Positions 1-9,571 are shown, counted from the first letter of the stretch. The stretch is 64,000 bases of DNA from Arthrobacter sp. Alg241-R88 (GCF_900537115.1 NZ_UNRG01000004.1:154384-218383); one strand, 5' to 3'. The notes: generated by a model not told the origin, from the sequence alone. Translations and numbers: made by a program.

Positions 1-18
1 TGACGAATAGGGATAAGT

Positions 19-993
19 ATGGACTTCTTTGAAACAATCATGTTTCCGTTCAAGTGGCTTGTGTCCATCATCATGGTGGGCTTCCATGAGGGCCTGAGCA
101 CCATTGGCATGCCTGAGGCCTCCGGCTGGACCTGGACTCTGTCCATCATCGGCCTGGTGCTGGTGATCCGTGCCGCCCTTATTCCTGTGTTCGTGAAGCA
201 GATCAAGGCGCAGCGCGGCATGCAGCTGCTCCAGCCCGACCTGAAGAAGCTCCAGGACAAGTACAAGGGCAAGACTGACCAGCTGTCCCGCCAGGCCATG
301 GCGCAGGAACAGATGGCTATGTACAAGAAGCACGGGACCAACCCGTTCTCCGCATGCCTGCCCATGTTGATCCAGATGCCGTTCTTCTTCGCGCTGTTCA
401 CGGTTCTCTCCGGGATCTCCGGAGCCGCCGCCGCAGGGAATGGAATCGGGGCCATGAGCCACGAACAGGTGGTTCAGTTCGATGACTCCACCATCTTCGG
501 CGCCACGCTGTCTGCCTCCCTGCTGCATGGCGGTGAGGGAAACCTCACGGCAGTTTGGATTCTGTCCATTGTGATGATCCTTGCCATGACCGCCTCGCAG
601 TTCATCACGCAGAAGCAGATCATGGCCAAGAACATGTCTGAAGAAGCCATGGCCAGCCCCTTCATGCGCCAGCAGAAGATGATGCTGTACATCCTGCCCA
701 TCGTCTTCGGTGTGGGCGGCATTAACTTCCCCATCGGTGTCCTGATCTACTGGACCACCACTAACCTCTGGACCATGGGCCAGCAGTTCTTTGTTATCCG
801 CCGCATGCCGACGCCGGGATCCCCCGCAGCCAAGGCCCTCGCCGAGCGCCGGGCCGCCAAGGGCCTGCCGGCCCTCTCGATCCTGAGTGGTAAGAAGGAC
901 GAAGATGCCGACGCTGCCGCCGCAGCAGCAGCCGTGGCGCAGGCCAAGGGACAGCGCACTCAGCCGCAACGCAAGAACAGGAAGAAGAAGTAA
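19..993 (+). CDS. yidC: YidC/Oxa1-family membrane protein insertase
   Basis: Inserts and folds membrane proteins, alone or with SecYEG. The 324-residue protein has the Gram-positive/actinobacterial layout without the large periplasmic domain of proteobacterial YidC. Hydrophobic segments are visible near residues 12-30, 40-60, 112-135, 178-197 and 224-248. The conserved groove arginine is R51, inside the second segment (LVLVIRAALIPV). The C-terminus is Ala-rich, then Arg/Lys-rich (ends RKNRKKK), as expected for a ribosome-binding tail. A weak AGGGAT lies just upstream of the ATG. The stop codon overlaps the start of jag (TAATG), so the two are translationally coupled. The place next to jag, rsmG, parA and parB is the standard origin-flanking order. 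Confidence 0.97.
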   Translation: MDFFETIMFPFKWLVSIIMVGFHEGLSTIGMPEASGWTWTLSIIGLVLVIRAALIPVFVKQIKAQRGMQLLQPDLKKLQDKYKGKTDQLSRQAMAQEQMAMYKKHGTNPFSACLPMLIQMPFFFALFTVLSGISGAAAAGNGIGAMSHEQVVQFDDSTIFGATLSASLLHGGEGNLTAVWILSIVMILAMTASQFITQKQIMAKNMSEEAMASPFMRQQKMMLYILPIVFGVGGINFPIGVLIYWTTTNLWTMGQQFFVIRRMPTPGSPAAKALAERRAAKGLPALSILSGKKDEDADAAAAAAAVAQAKGQRTQPQRKNRKKK

Positions 994-1559
994 TGTCAGC
1001 CGAGAGTACCGAACACGCCCTTTCCGAAGAGATCATCGACGATCAGGACGAGTCCGCTGCCCAGGACAGCTCTGCCCCCAAGGCTTCCTCAGCCAGCCGA
1101 CTCGAGGAAGAAGGGGATGTTGCCGCGGACTACCTCGAGGAGCTGCTGGACATCGCCGACATCGACGGTGACATAGACATTGAGGTCCGCAACGGCCGTA
1201 CCTACATCTCCATCGTTACCGAGGAAGAGTCCGATAGCCTGGACAACCTCGTGGGCGAAGACGGTGAAGTCCTGGAAGCCCTGCAGGAACTGACCCGGCT
1301 CTCCGTCCTGTCCGCAACGGAGAACCGCTCCCGCCTGGTGCTGGACATCAACGGCTACCGGCAGGAACGCACTGGCCACCTGCAGAAAATTGCCGAAGAT
1401 GCAGCCGCTGCCGTGAAGAAAACCGGCCAGGCTGTTGCCCTGGAACCGATGAGCGCCTATGAGCGGAAAATCGTTCACGACGCGGTTGCCGACTTGGGCC
1501 TGGTGAGCGAGTCCGAGGGCGAAGGCGCCGGACGCCATATTGTTGTATCCGCAGACTAG
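993..1559 (+). CDS. jag: Jag/KhpB-type KH-R3H RNA-binding protein
   Basis: RNA-binding protein of the Jag/KhpB/EloR family, which partners KhpA and affects cell elongation in other Gram-positives. Residues 1-45 are acidic and probably disordered, the KH-like domain spans about 45-120, and the R3H domain is C-terminal. The R3H signature R-x3-H is R158/H162 within SAYERKIVHDAV. The N-terminal Jag_N domain of Firmicute members is absent, as is usual in actinobacteria. The ATG overlaps the yidC stop by one base, which fixes this start. rsmG follows after 21 nt. The direct RNA targets in this lineage are not known from the sequence. Confidence 0.94.
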   Translation: MSAESTEHALSEEIIDDQDESAAQDSSAPKASSASRLEEEGDVAADYLEELLDIADIDGDIDIEVRNGRTYISIVTEEESDSLDNLVGEDGEVLEALQELTRLSVLSATENRSRLVLDINGYRQERTGHLQKIAEDAAAAVKKTGQAVALEPMSAYERKIVHDAVADLGLVSESEGEGAGRHIVVSAD

Positions 1560-1580
1560 AGAATTGCGGATTCGCTGATC

Positions 1581-2231
1581 ATGGTTGACATCACGGCAGC
1601 TGAGCTTCTGGCAGCTGAAAAGATTTTTGGCGACCGCCTGGATCTCGCCAAGCGCTATGTGGAACACCTCGCCACGTCCGGAACCGAGCGCGGGCTTATC
1701 GGCCCGCGGGAGATCCCCCGCCTCTGGGGACGGCATGTCCTCAACTGTGCGGTCATCGAAAGTGAGATCGCCCAGGGAAGCCATGTTGCCGACGTCGGCA
1801 GCGGTGCCGGACTGCCAGGCCTGTGCCTCGCGATCGCGCGTCCGGACCTGGAACTCACCCTGATCGAACCGCTGGAACGCAGGGTCATCTGGCTGCAGGA
1901 AGTAGTTGACGATCTGGGCCTGGATAATGTCACGGTGATGAGGACCAGGGCCGAACTTGCGGTTGGCCACGTGGAGGCCGACGTCGTGACGGCACGGGCC
2001 GTGTCCGCTCTGAGTAACCTCGCCGGCCTCACCATTCCGCTGCTGGGAGGCCACGGAGAAGTGGTGGCCATCAAGGGCCGCAGTGCGGCTGAGGAAATTG
2101 AGAAGGCAGCGAAGGTTATCCGCAAACTGGGGGGCGTTCAGACCTCTGTCATCACGGTTGGCGACAACCTTTTGGAAGAACCCACCACTGTAGTACGCAT
2201 CGTCGTAAACAAGTCCCAAAAGAAGGCCTAG
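1581..2231 (+). CDS. rsmG: 16S rRNA (guanine527-N7)-methyltransferase RsmG
   Basis: Class I SAM-dependent methyltransferase that modifies G527 of 16S rRNA. Its loss gives low-level streptomycin resistance in many bacteria. The SAM-binding glycine-rich motif VADVGSGAGLPG is at residues 69-80, followed by the acidic ribose-binding strand (LIEPLERR). The conserved substrate-side segment LWGRHVLNC is at 48-56. The length of 216 aa is normal for the family. It sits 21 nt after jag and 89 nt before parA. The gap to parA holds a GC-rich inverted repeat (CCCGGC at 2238-2243, GCCGGG at 2255-2260) and a TAGGCT -10-like hexamer at 2270-2275, so parA probably has its own promoter. Confidence 0.96.
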   Translation: MVDITAAELLAAEKIFGDRLDLAKRYVEHLATSGTERGLIGPREIPRLWGRHVLNCAVIESEIAQGSHVADVGSGAGLPGLCLAIARPDLELTLIEPLERRVIWLQEVVDDLGLDNVTVMRTRAELAVGHVEADVVTARAVSALSNLAGLTIPLLGGHGEVVAIKGRSAAEEIEKAAKVIRKLGGVQTSVITVGDNLLEEPTTVVRIVVNKSQKKA

Positions 2232-2320
2232 GGTAGGCCCGGCGGCCACAGTCTGCCGGGGTAAGCAGTTAGGCTAGTCAACGGCAGCAAAAATAGCTGA
2301 ACGAGAGTGAGTGTGCCCCA

Positions 2321-3388
2321 GTGACCAGTAGCGAAGCCTCCACGCAACGGATACCGCCGTTCGTGTCATTGGGGTCAGCACGTTCTCTCGCTGGTGCTGT
2401 TTCGGCCACCTCGGGTTTACTCGGGAATCAACCGCGTCTGGTCTCAAACTCGTCTCCTGTCCTCGTTTCACGTGAAACAACTTCTGCGGGTAGGGCGAAC
2501 ATTATCGACGCAATTGATGATTCCAGTCCTATCGCCCGGGAATTGGCGCACGAGACCCGCCGGCGTGAGCGACTTGTTGGACGGCAGTTGCCGCGTCCCG
2601 AGAAGACGAGGGTCTTCACGGTGTCCAACCAAAAGGGCGGCGTCGGCAAGACCACCACAACAGTGAACATCGCGGCCGCCCTTGCCGCCGCCGGACTGAA
2701 TGTCCTGGTGATAGACATCGACCCCCAGGGCAACGCCTCCACTGCCTTGGGCATTGAGCACCACGCGGACGTGGACAGCATCTATGACGTCCTGATCAAC
2801 GACGTTCCCCTGGCCGATGTGGTCGCGCCGTGCCCGGATATCGACAACCTCATCTGTGCACCGGCCACAATCCACCTGGCGGGTGCAGAGATTGAGCTTG
2901 TGTCGCTTGTGGCCCGCGAGCAGCGGCTGCGCCGAGCCATTGATGTTTACGCAAAGGTTCGGGAGAAGAAGGGCGAACAACGCCTGGACTACATCTTCAT
3001 TGACTGCCCTCCAAGCCTTGGCCTTCTGACGGTTAACGCCTTCTGCGCAGCGAGTGAAGTCCTGATTCCCATTCAGTGCGAGTACTACGCACTGGAGGGA
3101 CTGAGCCAACTTCTCAAAAACATCGAGATGATCCAGAAACATCTCAACGCCGATCTCGTGGTCTCCACCATCCTCCTGACCATGTATGACGGCCGCACCA
3201 ACCTGGCTGCCCAGGTCGCCGCCGAGGTGCGCCAACACTTCCCCGAGCAAGTATTGTCTGCGGTTGTGCCGCGCTCGGTTCGTATCTCCGAAGCTCCGAG
3301 CTACCAACAAACCGTGATGACCTACGACCCCTCATCCAGTGGAGCCCTGTCCTACCTGGAAGCCGCTGCTGAAATAGCAGAACGCTAA
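2321..3388 (+). CDS. parA: Chromosome-partitioning ATPase ParA (Soj)
   Basis: Deviant-Walker ATPase that moves or segregates ParB-parS complexes and, in some bacteria, acts on DnaA. The P-loop KGGVGKT is residues 105-111, and DIDPQGNAST carries the second ATPase motif. The 100 residues before the ATPase core are a low-complexity extension. A parS site lies in frame in it and is read as VSRET (residues 49-53). The true start could be further downstream, but no better in-frame ATG is seen, so the GTG at 2321 is kept with moderate confidence. parB follows after 66 nt. The ATPase core is full-length. Confidence 0.95.
   Translation: MTSSEASTQRIPPFVSLGSARSLAGAVSATSGLLGNQPRLVSNSSPVLVSRETTSAGRANIIDAIDDSSPIARELAHETRRRERLVGRQLPRPEKTRVFTVSNQKGGVGKTTTTVNIAAALAAAGLNVLVIDIDPQGNASTALGIEHHADVDSIYDVLINDVPLADVVAPCPDIDNLICAPATIHLAGAEIELVSLVAREQRLRRAIDVYAKVREKKGEQRLDYIFIDCPPSLGLLTVNAFCAASEVLIPIQCEYYALEGLSQLLKNIEMIQKHLNADLVVSTILLTMYDGRTNLAAQVAAEVRQHFPEQVLSAVVPRSVRISEAPSYQQTVMTYDPSSSGALSYLEAAAEIAER
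2465..2478. other. parS site inside parA
   Basis: Perfect 14-bp palindrome GTTTCACGTGAAAC, the core of the conserved ParB-binding parS consensus. It lies within the 5' part of the parA reading frame and encodes VSRE plus the start of the next codon. A parS embedded in a par gene is also known elsewhere (spo0J of Bacillus subtilis). Confidence 0.97.
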
Positions 3389-3454
3389 AATCTTCAAGAA
3401 CTGCAACAACTGGAGTCCGGCAAGGCCGGGCTCTACCACTGGAGGGATTTACCC

Positions 3455-4771
3455 ATGAGCGAGAAGCGAAGGGGCTTAGGCCGCGGTCTTGGCGCACTGA
3501 TTCCAAGTTCCGCCGGTGCGAATGGGGCTGGCAACGGCGCAGCGGTTTCGCGTCCCGTCGATCTCTTCTTTCCCGAGGGACGCAGGAAGACTGTGGCGCC
3601 CGAGACGGCTGCTGACGCTTCAGAGGCAGAGGAATCAGCGCCGCCGATTGGAGCTGTCACTAAGTCAACGACTGCGCCGGATTCTGCGGCCAAAGCTACC
3701 AGTCCTTCGCGTAAGCCGGCTGCAGCGAAATCCTCCACGCGAGCAACTGAAGCAGCCGCTACCTCCAACAAATCAGGCAGCAGTTCTGCAACTAAGACCG
3801 CTGCGGGCACCAAGAACGAGCACAGGTCTACGGCCCAAACGGATGCCGAGCCGGCGGTGTCCGCCAACGAGGACGGGCAGGAAGTTCCGGTCAGCGGGGC
3901 TGACGATTCGTTTGATTCGTTTAAGACGGATACGGGCGTGGAACTGGTGCCGGTGCCCGGCGTTCGATTTGCAGAAATTCGCGTTTCTGATATTCATCCA
4001 AACCGGAAGCAGCCGCGCGCAGTCTTCGATGAGGACGACATGGCGGAGCTTGTACACTCCGTCCGCGAAATAGGTGTCCTCCAGCCAATTGTCGTCCGTA
4101 ATTCAACTGAAGACGGTGGAGAACCGTTCGAGCTTGTTATGGGCGAGAGGCGCTGGCGTGCGGTACAGGCCGCCGGCATGGAGACTATCCCCGCAATCGT
4201 CCGGGACACCACCGACGACGACCTCCTGCGGGATGCGCTGCTGGAAAACCTCCACCGGAGCCAGCTGAATCCCTTGGAAGAAGCGGCGGCCTATCAGCAG
4301 CTGCTCGAAGATTTTGGTACCACCCATGAACAGCTGGCCGACCGCATCGGCCGCTCCCGGCCCCAGGTTTCCAACACCCTGCGGCTCCTGAAGCTGCCGC
4401 CGTTGGTCCAACGTCGCGTGGCAGCAGGAGTGCTGTCGGCAGGCCATGCGCGGGCGCTCCTGGCACTTCCTGATGCCGCAGCCATGGAACGTCTGGCACA
4501 GCGGATTGTGGCTGAGGGTATGTCTGTACGCGCCACCGAAGAAGCCGTGGCTATGTACCAGGACCCGGCTAAGCCGGCGAAGAACAACATTCCCCGTCCT
4601 GGTGCGCGGCACGAGCGCTTGGACTACCTGGCTTCATCGCTCTCCGACCGCCTGGACACCAACGTCAAGATCTCGCTTGGGGTCCGCAAGGGCCGGGTCA
4701 GCATCGAATTTGCCAGCGTGGAGGATCTTAACCGCATCATGGATGTGCTCGCGCCGGGGGCAAAAAACTAG
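3455..4771 (+). CDS. parB: Chromosome-partitioning CTPase ParB (Spo0J)
   Basis: Binds parS, hydrolyses CTP and spreads along DNA as a sliding clamp. It recruits SMC and interacts with ParA. The N-terminus has the ParA-contact box [11 protein letters not shown] (residues 7-17). Residues about 25-165 are a long Ala/Ser/Thr-rich disordered linker, longer than in Bacillus ParB. The CTP-binding GERRWRA motif is 230-236, ENLHR starts at 264, and the parS-reading helix-turn-helix follows ([20 protein letters not shown]). The C-terminal dimerisation domain is about 395-438. The nine parS copies around this gene are its obvious target. A short GGGAGG/CCTCCC inverted repeat (4781-4803) follows the stop. 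Confidence 0.97.
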   Translation: MSEKRRGLGRGLGALIPSSAGANGAGNGAAVSRPVDLFFPEGRRKTVAPETAADASEAEESAPPIGAVTKSTTAPDSAAKATSPSRKPAAAKSSTRATEAAATSNKSGSSSATKTAAGTKNEHRSTAQTDAEPAVSANEDGQEVPVSGADDSFDSFKTDTGVELVPVPGVRFAEIRVSDIHPNRKQPRAVFDEDDMAELVHSVREIGVLQPIVVRNSTEDGGEPFELVMGERRWRAVQAAGMETIPAIVRDTTDDDLLRDALLENLHRSQLNPLEEAAAYQQLLEDFGTTHEQLADRIGRSRPQVSNTLRLLKLPPLVQRRVAAGVLSAGHARALLALPDAAAMERLAQRIVAEGMSVRATEEAVAMYQDPAKPAKNNIPRPGARHERLDYLASSLSDRLDTNVKISLGVRKGRVSIEFASVEDLNRIMDVLAPGAKN

Positions 4772-5061
4772 TTAAGGTGCGGGAGGGTTTGTGAATGCCT
4801 CCCTTAGGTGCTTTCTTCCGCAGTAGACGTAATTTGTGCTGCCCAAATTTGAAGGGCTATGGCCTTTTTCCTTTGTGCCGTGAATTGGGAAATGCTGTTG
4901 AATCTATAGCAAGTGTGTTTCCGCATAAGCCAGGTTCGGCTACCTGGTACGAAGCCTCAGCTGCAATTGCCGTGGTCGCTTACTCGTAAGGCTGTCCCCG
5001 ATTCGCACCGTTTGCTGCACGCCATAGCTCGTGCAGCTGTCCGCGGTTTTCCGCGGCCGCT

Positions 5062-5075
5062 GTTTCACGTGAAAC
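5062..5075. other. parS site 1 of the island
   Basis: Perfect GTTTCACGTGAAAC core. It is preceded by GCGGCCGC plus T, giving a 23-bp block that recurs in reverse-complement orientation at parS 8099-8112. Confidence 0.97.
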
Positions 5076-5515
5076 TTCTCCATCCTTAGCGGATAGCTCG
5101 ATCTGTGTCCATAGATGCACATGCCCGTCATACGAAGCTTGCCGCTGCAGGCTGTTATAGGCGTCTGCCTCACGCGGCTCCTGTCGCCGCTCTAGCCGTG
5201 CTTCTGGTAGCAGGTGCGTGGCGTCTATGAACGCAGCTCAGGTTCCAGCGCGCAAAGTTGGCGGACTATGTCGAATGTCCTATTCCTTGTTGCTTCGCTC
5301 CTTCCTTTAGTCCAGCGCTCGTTCGGGATGCGCTGTAGTCATAGAGCGGTCCTCCGTACCGCCTGTAGCTGCTGCCGGTTGTCCTATGGGATGTCTTCGT
5401 GCAAGAGAAGGCGTGCGCTTACCCTATTCAGCTATCGACAGCAACTTAAGGGTTTCCAGTTTCTCGAGGCCTATTCCGGCGTTGCTTCAGCGAGCGGCGG
5501 GCAGGCTCACAGCTT

Positions 5516-5529
5516 GTTTCACGTGAAAC
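5516..5529. other. parS site 2 of the island
   Basis: Perfect core within the full 16-bp consensus TGTTTCACGTGAAACA. Confidence 0.97.
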
Positions 5530-6299
5530 ACCTTTGGCAGGCGCGGGAACAGCAAAGACTACCGTGCCCTGATAGCTATTGGCCAGATCCTTTCAGCCTG
5601 GTTGTCACTTCTCACAACAAGCAATCGTGAGAACCTCTAGAACACGGGTGGTGGAAGCATTGGCTTCCGGATTGCTGGTGATGCGCAGGAACTCCTGCTG
5701 GTCCGTGCACACCTCGCAAGCGGGCCGGAGAATACCGCTTTCCTAGTCCCTGAGGCTAGAACACATTGGCGCCGCTCCTAGCGTAAGGAGTGAGACCTGG
5801 TTCGTACTTGGCGAAGGTCCCCGTACCTCTGGGAACGTAGGCCCAGCCGGCTGTAAGAGGCAACATAGCAGCACGCGGATCCCCCGAGGTTCTGCTACAA
5901 AGCCGAGCAACTTGGCCCGCCCATAGGGACGTCAGCGACAGCCGGGGTATGACGATTGTCTCCGTGGCACTTCCGGTCATTGCGTGTTCGGTCATAGGAC
6001 GCTGCAGCAGCTGCACCTAGCGCTTCTTGCACCAGGCTGACGTCCAGCATTGTCGGGAAGGATAGGGCGAGAGTGGGTCCTATTAGGATTCCTAGAGACC
6101 GTCAGGATAGCGGCCTGAATCGGGCAGATTATTGCCAACTGATTCGATTCTGGGATTGGGACGTGGGCAGTGTTTGATTCTGTTGGCGGGTGCCCCTTCC
6201 GTAGTCAGGCCGGATCAGCGCGTGCCGCGTCGTTCCCCATTGTTCTTCGTCCTCTTCAAGCTGCTGAGCTTGTCTTGCTTGCACAGGGATCGCAGGACT

Positions 6300-6313
6300 G
6301 TTTCACGTGAAAC
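6300..6313. other. parS site 3 of the island
   Basis: Perfect core within the full 16-bp consensus (T before, A after). Confidence 0.97.
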
Positions 6314-6900
6314 ACGGACGACCGGTCTCCCCTGCGTGGTTAGTCCGACGGCGAAGGTCTGATCCGCCACGACGACCCATTATCGCTAGTACGACGGAGG
6401 CCTACCGCTGCCTCTTCCAAAGACAGGCGTAAAGATCGGCCGATGGTTTGGGTCGTAGTTAGTGGGGTGATGAGTTGTCACGTCAGCCCGCAGTGAAATC
6501 GATATAAGCCGTCGGTCTGGCCCAATCGAGCAGATGGCAGAAGCCTTATCCTCCTAGCTATCGTCTGTGCATAGCTCTGGTGCTGGTGGCCTCTCCCGAC
6601 ATGGAAGGCCGCAGATTTCGCAGCACCGGTCGAGCTTCCACTTTGCTTGGTTCCTGTGGAGATGCCCATATTGCCCACAGGTAGTAGCGAAAGGATCATC
6701 GCGATGCGGCGCGGCCAGCGAACTCGTGCTGCTCGTTCCCCTAACTCCTAAGGACGCACAGGATTTGTAGCAGGGTCGGCGTCAGCACGGGCGTCTCCAT
6801 CAACGGCGCTAAGCCAGTTTCTACCTACTCCGCCTATAGATTCCCCGCGATGCGGCCATGGAGAAATGCGACGGGGCCGCCTCGATGCGGTGCATATCAC

Positions 6901-6943
6901 TGTGGATAACTCTGTGGACAGATGCCCGGCGCCTTGTGGATGA
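6901..6943 (-). other. DnaA-box cluster A in the parS island
   Basis: Three TGTGGA-type motifs within 43 bp: TGTGGATAA (6901-6909, exact complement of the consensus DnaA box TTATCCACA), TGTGGACAG (6913-6921) and TGTGGATGA (6935-6943). All have the same orientation. The parS at 7019 lies 76 bp further on. DnaA binding is inferred from the consensus only. Confidence 0.7.
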
Positions 6944-7018
6944 TTGTCGCGGTCGCCACGGTGTTTGTGCCCGTCGGCGTGGTGCTACGAGCCCTAGGTA
7001 CGGATTCCCTCTGTGGGT

Positions 7019-7032
7019 GTTTCACGTGAAAC
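7019..7032. other. parS site 4 of the island
   Basis: Perfect core within the full 16-bp consensus. It lies between the two DnaA-box clusters (6901-6943 and 7246-7300). Confidence 0.97.
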
Positions 7033-7245
7033 ACTAGGAGAACAGCGCAGGGGCGCGAAACTGCCTGGACTCGTCTAGAAAATCAACCAGTCTAGTATTG
7101 CAGCAGGTGATACTTTGCCGTTGAAGTGCACGAAGTAACGCATCCGGAGTCTTCCATCGCGTTTCGTTGCGCCAAGTAGGGCGCTATCTCTGCTGATGCT
7201 TACCTGGGGGCCGGGAAGTGGCTGCCTGTGAAGTGGCAGGAGAGC

Positions 7246-7300
7246 TGTGGATAACGCTGTTGACAAGCAGGATGCGGGCTGTGGATAACAATGGGGATAA
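7246..7300 (-). other. DnaA-box cluster B in the parS island
   Basis: Two exact TGTGGATAA sequences (7246-7254, 7280-7288) and one single-mismatch copy TGGGGATAA (7292-7300), all in the same orientation as cluster A. The exact boxes are 34 bp apart. A role as DnaA titration or loading site is inference. Confidence 0.7.
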
Positions 7301-7923
7301 CGACGGGACGCGCGCGCTATAGGACAGCAGGTGACCACCTAGTCACTGCGCATACCAGGCGCGAATCGATCTGCCCATGTGAAGCAGGTAGCGGTAAGGA
7401 GTGTGGGGCTGTATCCTGGGCCGCCGTCGTGAAGACGCGGCCTTGAGGTTGGGCCGGCCACCGGTTAGGCACCCTTGCTGTGGCACATTCTATAGATCTG
7501 GTCCATCGGCAGGCCGTGGAGCAAGATCCGAAAGATCTGTTTCACTCTCGCGGACGTGAGAGCTGTGAGCGGCTCGGCAGCTGCTCTCTAGCGTGGGTCA
7601 GCAGCCGGAGAGACAGGAGTGCGAAAGGTGGAAAGCGGGTGCGGTGGGTGGGCAGCGCGTCCGATGTCATGTATCTCGCTGGTGGTGTGCGGTAGCCCTC
7701 CAGGTGACAGACTCTGGCTCCCCCAGCGGGCCTTACACGGACCACATCGAATTAGAAGGTTCCGCGGTGGTCGTAGGGGCATTGGTGAGAGGGAACCGGA
7801 CAACCCCTATTTCTGTCCAACTTGGCAGCGTTCGTTTCTTGCCAAAGGGGCAGCGCGTGCCCCGAGCCCTTGAAAATGGTACATGTAAAAGCCCGCCGCA
7901 GGAGAGAAGGCGTCGTAGCTGAT

Positions 7924-7937
7924 GTTTCACGTGAAAC
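7924..7937. other. parS site 5 of the island
   Basis: Perfect 14-bp core; the flanking 3' base is G instead of A. Confidence 0.97.
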
Positions 7938-8098
7938 GTGCGGGTACACCTGAAACTTGCCGGGCGGGCGATGCGACATTCGAGTGGCACGCTTGGACGA
8001 CGGGAAAGGGTGCATTCGGTGGTTCGTAGGAGACGAACGAACGCCGTTCGTGTCTAACCCAAAACTAGGATGATTTGCTCGGGGCAGGCGCCGCCGCC

Positions 8099-8112
8099 GT
8101 TTCACGTGAAAC
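8099..8112. other. parS site 6 of the island
   Basis: Perfect 14-bp core followed by A and GCGGCCGC. It is only 175 bp from parS site 5, the closest pair in the island. Confidence 0.97.
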
Positions 8113-9003
8113 AGCGGCCGCTTATCCGCGATCATTTTAAAGTGCGCCTGCATCAGTCCGATCCTACAAGGGGCAACCTATTGAACGACTCCCCTAAGCA
8201 CCCTGTCATGCCGGAAAGCATTTCACGGTGACCTCAGTAGTTGCACACGGTAGGCCGGCCCAGTGATTGCATGAATAGAAGCGGGGCTGGTTGGTGCCTT
8301 TCCGCGTTCGGCCTAATCAAATGACGGGTGGTTTGAGTACGGGAGCCATTTAGGTCACCGAACTGTGCCCTCTAACTCCAAGGCCAGGATGCGGATAATT
8401 GATAGCCACGGTGACATTAAGGACCCTTCTTGGACTGCACCTTACGTACTGTGGGCTGATAGCCTGTCCTCGCGCGAGCTTAGTGGGGATGTCGAAATTT
8501 CTCACTTTCGATCGTCGTTTCGAAAGCGGCCCTGCAGTCGGGTTCCAAAATGTGGGGGGTTGCTCGATTCGCCCCTCTCGCCAGAGGCTTTGATCAGCAT
8601 TCACTGGCCCTATTGGCGTCGGTCCAAGAGGTGTCTCGAGGCAGGCACTGGCGTTACAGAGTCTATGCCTCGTTCGGACTCTGTCGAAGTGTGCCCTTGT
8701 ACCGATTTGGTCAGTCGACATTTCCTGAGCAATCGTCTAGGGGCTAGTTGCCCTCTCGCACGATCGAAAGCCCATCTTTCGCACCTTCTGTCGACTAACG
8801 TCACAACGAACATTGCCGAAGACACCATTCATTGGGGTTTGGCTGTTTTCAGCCGTTGGCAGCACGGAACTCCATCTGGGGCTACAGCGGAGACATTATC
8901 CAATTCGCGCTCAAGCGCGTCCTTTTCCATGCATCTCCGAATAACGCTGAGTCGCAGGGTGCTTCCTGTACGACTGTGCATTCAGTCCAAAGGGTGGCTT
9001 CTT

Positions 9004-9017
9004 GTTTCACGTGAAAC
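9004..9017. other. parS site 7 of the island
   Basis: Perfect core within the full 16-bp consensus. Confidence 0.97.
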
Positions 9018-9390
9018 AGCAGGACCAGAGCAGTGAATAGCGAGGCTTCCGAGCTGATTGCCCAAGTCCCAGGGCCGAACGCTCTGTCGCAGGGTGGTTT
9101 GTACGTAATAGCGAACACGGCACAGGAATGCAGTTGGGAAAGACCGCGGGATGTTCTGCGAATAGCCCGTGATTCGCAGCGGCGACAAGGGGCAGCCGTG
9201 CGGCCTGGAACTGGATCTCCTCAGGGAAACTCTATAGGTGTGCGCCATGAACATTTACGAGAATATGAAGTGATCGGAATTAGCTGATCGTGCACTTCGG
9301 TGTTGGAACGCTGCCCGGTTCCAGTACTCCGCCATAGTCCTTCACTTCGCTTGGAGCCTTCGTGCCCTCCCCACGCGCGTAGTCGCGTGT

Positions 9391-9404
9391 GTTTCACGTG
9401 AAAC
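9391..9404. other. parS site 8 of the island
   Basis: Perfect core, 5' T present, 3' base G. It is the parS nearest to trxA, about 180 bp from the trxBA terminator. Confidence 0.97.
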
Positions 9405-9571
9405 GGCTCGGTTACCACGCGGTCCCTGGAGAGTTACGCCCCAGCCCGAGATCACACGATTGAATGCTGTAGCTGTACGTTTCCGTACGGTCCAGCGCTT
9501 CCCAGGCAATCCCGGTGCCTTTGGAGGCGTCTCCGCGAGCGAGACAGTGGAGACGCACGGAAGCACTGGAG

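Larger units (their letters stand above)
4772..9571. other. Gene-free parS island (putative centromere region)
   Basis: A stretch of about 4.8 kb between parB and the trxBA terminator in which I see no convincing gene. The open frames lack ribosome-binding sites, overlap each other on both strands and have no recognisable domains. Two 60-base samples were 53% and 57% GC (5281-5340, 7141-7200) against 63% in a dnaB sample. Eight perfect parS cores sit here at 5062, 5516, 6300, 7019, 7924, 8099, 9004 and 9391. Seven DnaA-box-like sequences lie at 6901-6943 and 7246-7300. The stretch is too large to be a simple intergenic spacer in a compact origin region, so a structural role in segregation is inferred. 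Confidence 0.85.

Noticed and set aside
1089..2249. 386-codon minus-strand frame opposite jag and rsmG
   Set aside because: Antisense shadow of two conserved genes in a high-GC genome; no recognisable motif.
5214..5630. 138-codon + frame in the parS island
   Set aside because: Cys/Ser/Arg-rich random-like translation, no ribosome site, contains a parS read as FHVKH.
8221..8233. parS-like ATTTCACGGTGAC
   Set aside because: Disrupts the palindrome at the centre and end, so it does not meet the parS consensus.
8365..9036. 223-codon open frame in the parS island on +
   Set aside because: GTG start without ribosome site, Ser/Arg/Leu-rich composition like random translation, no domain, and it reads through a parS as VSRET.
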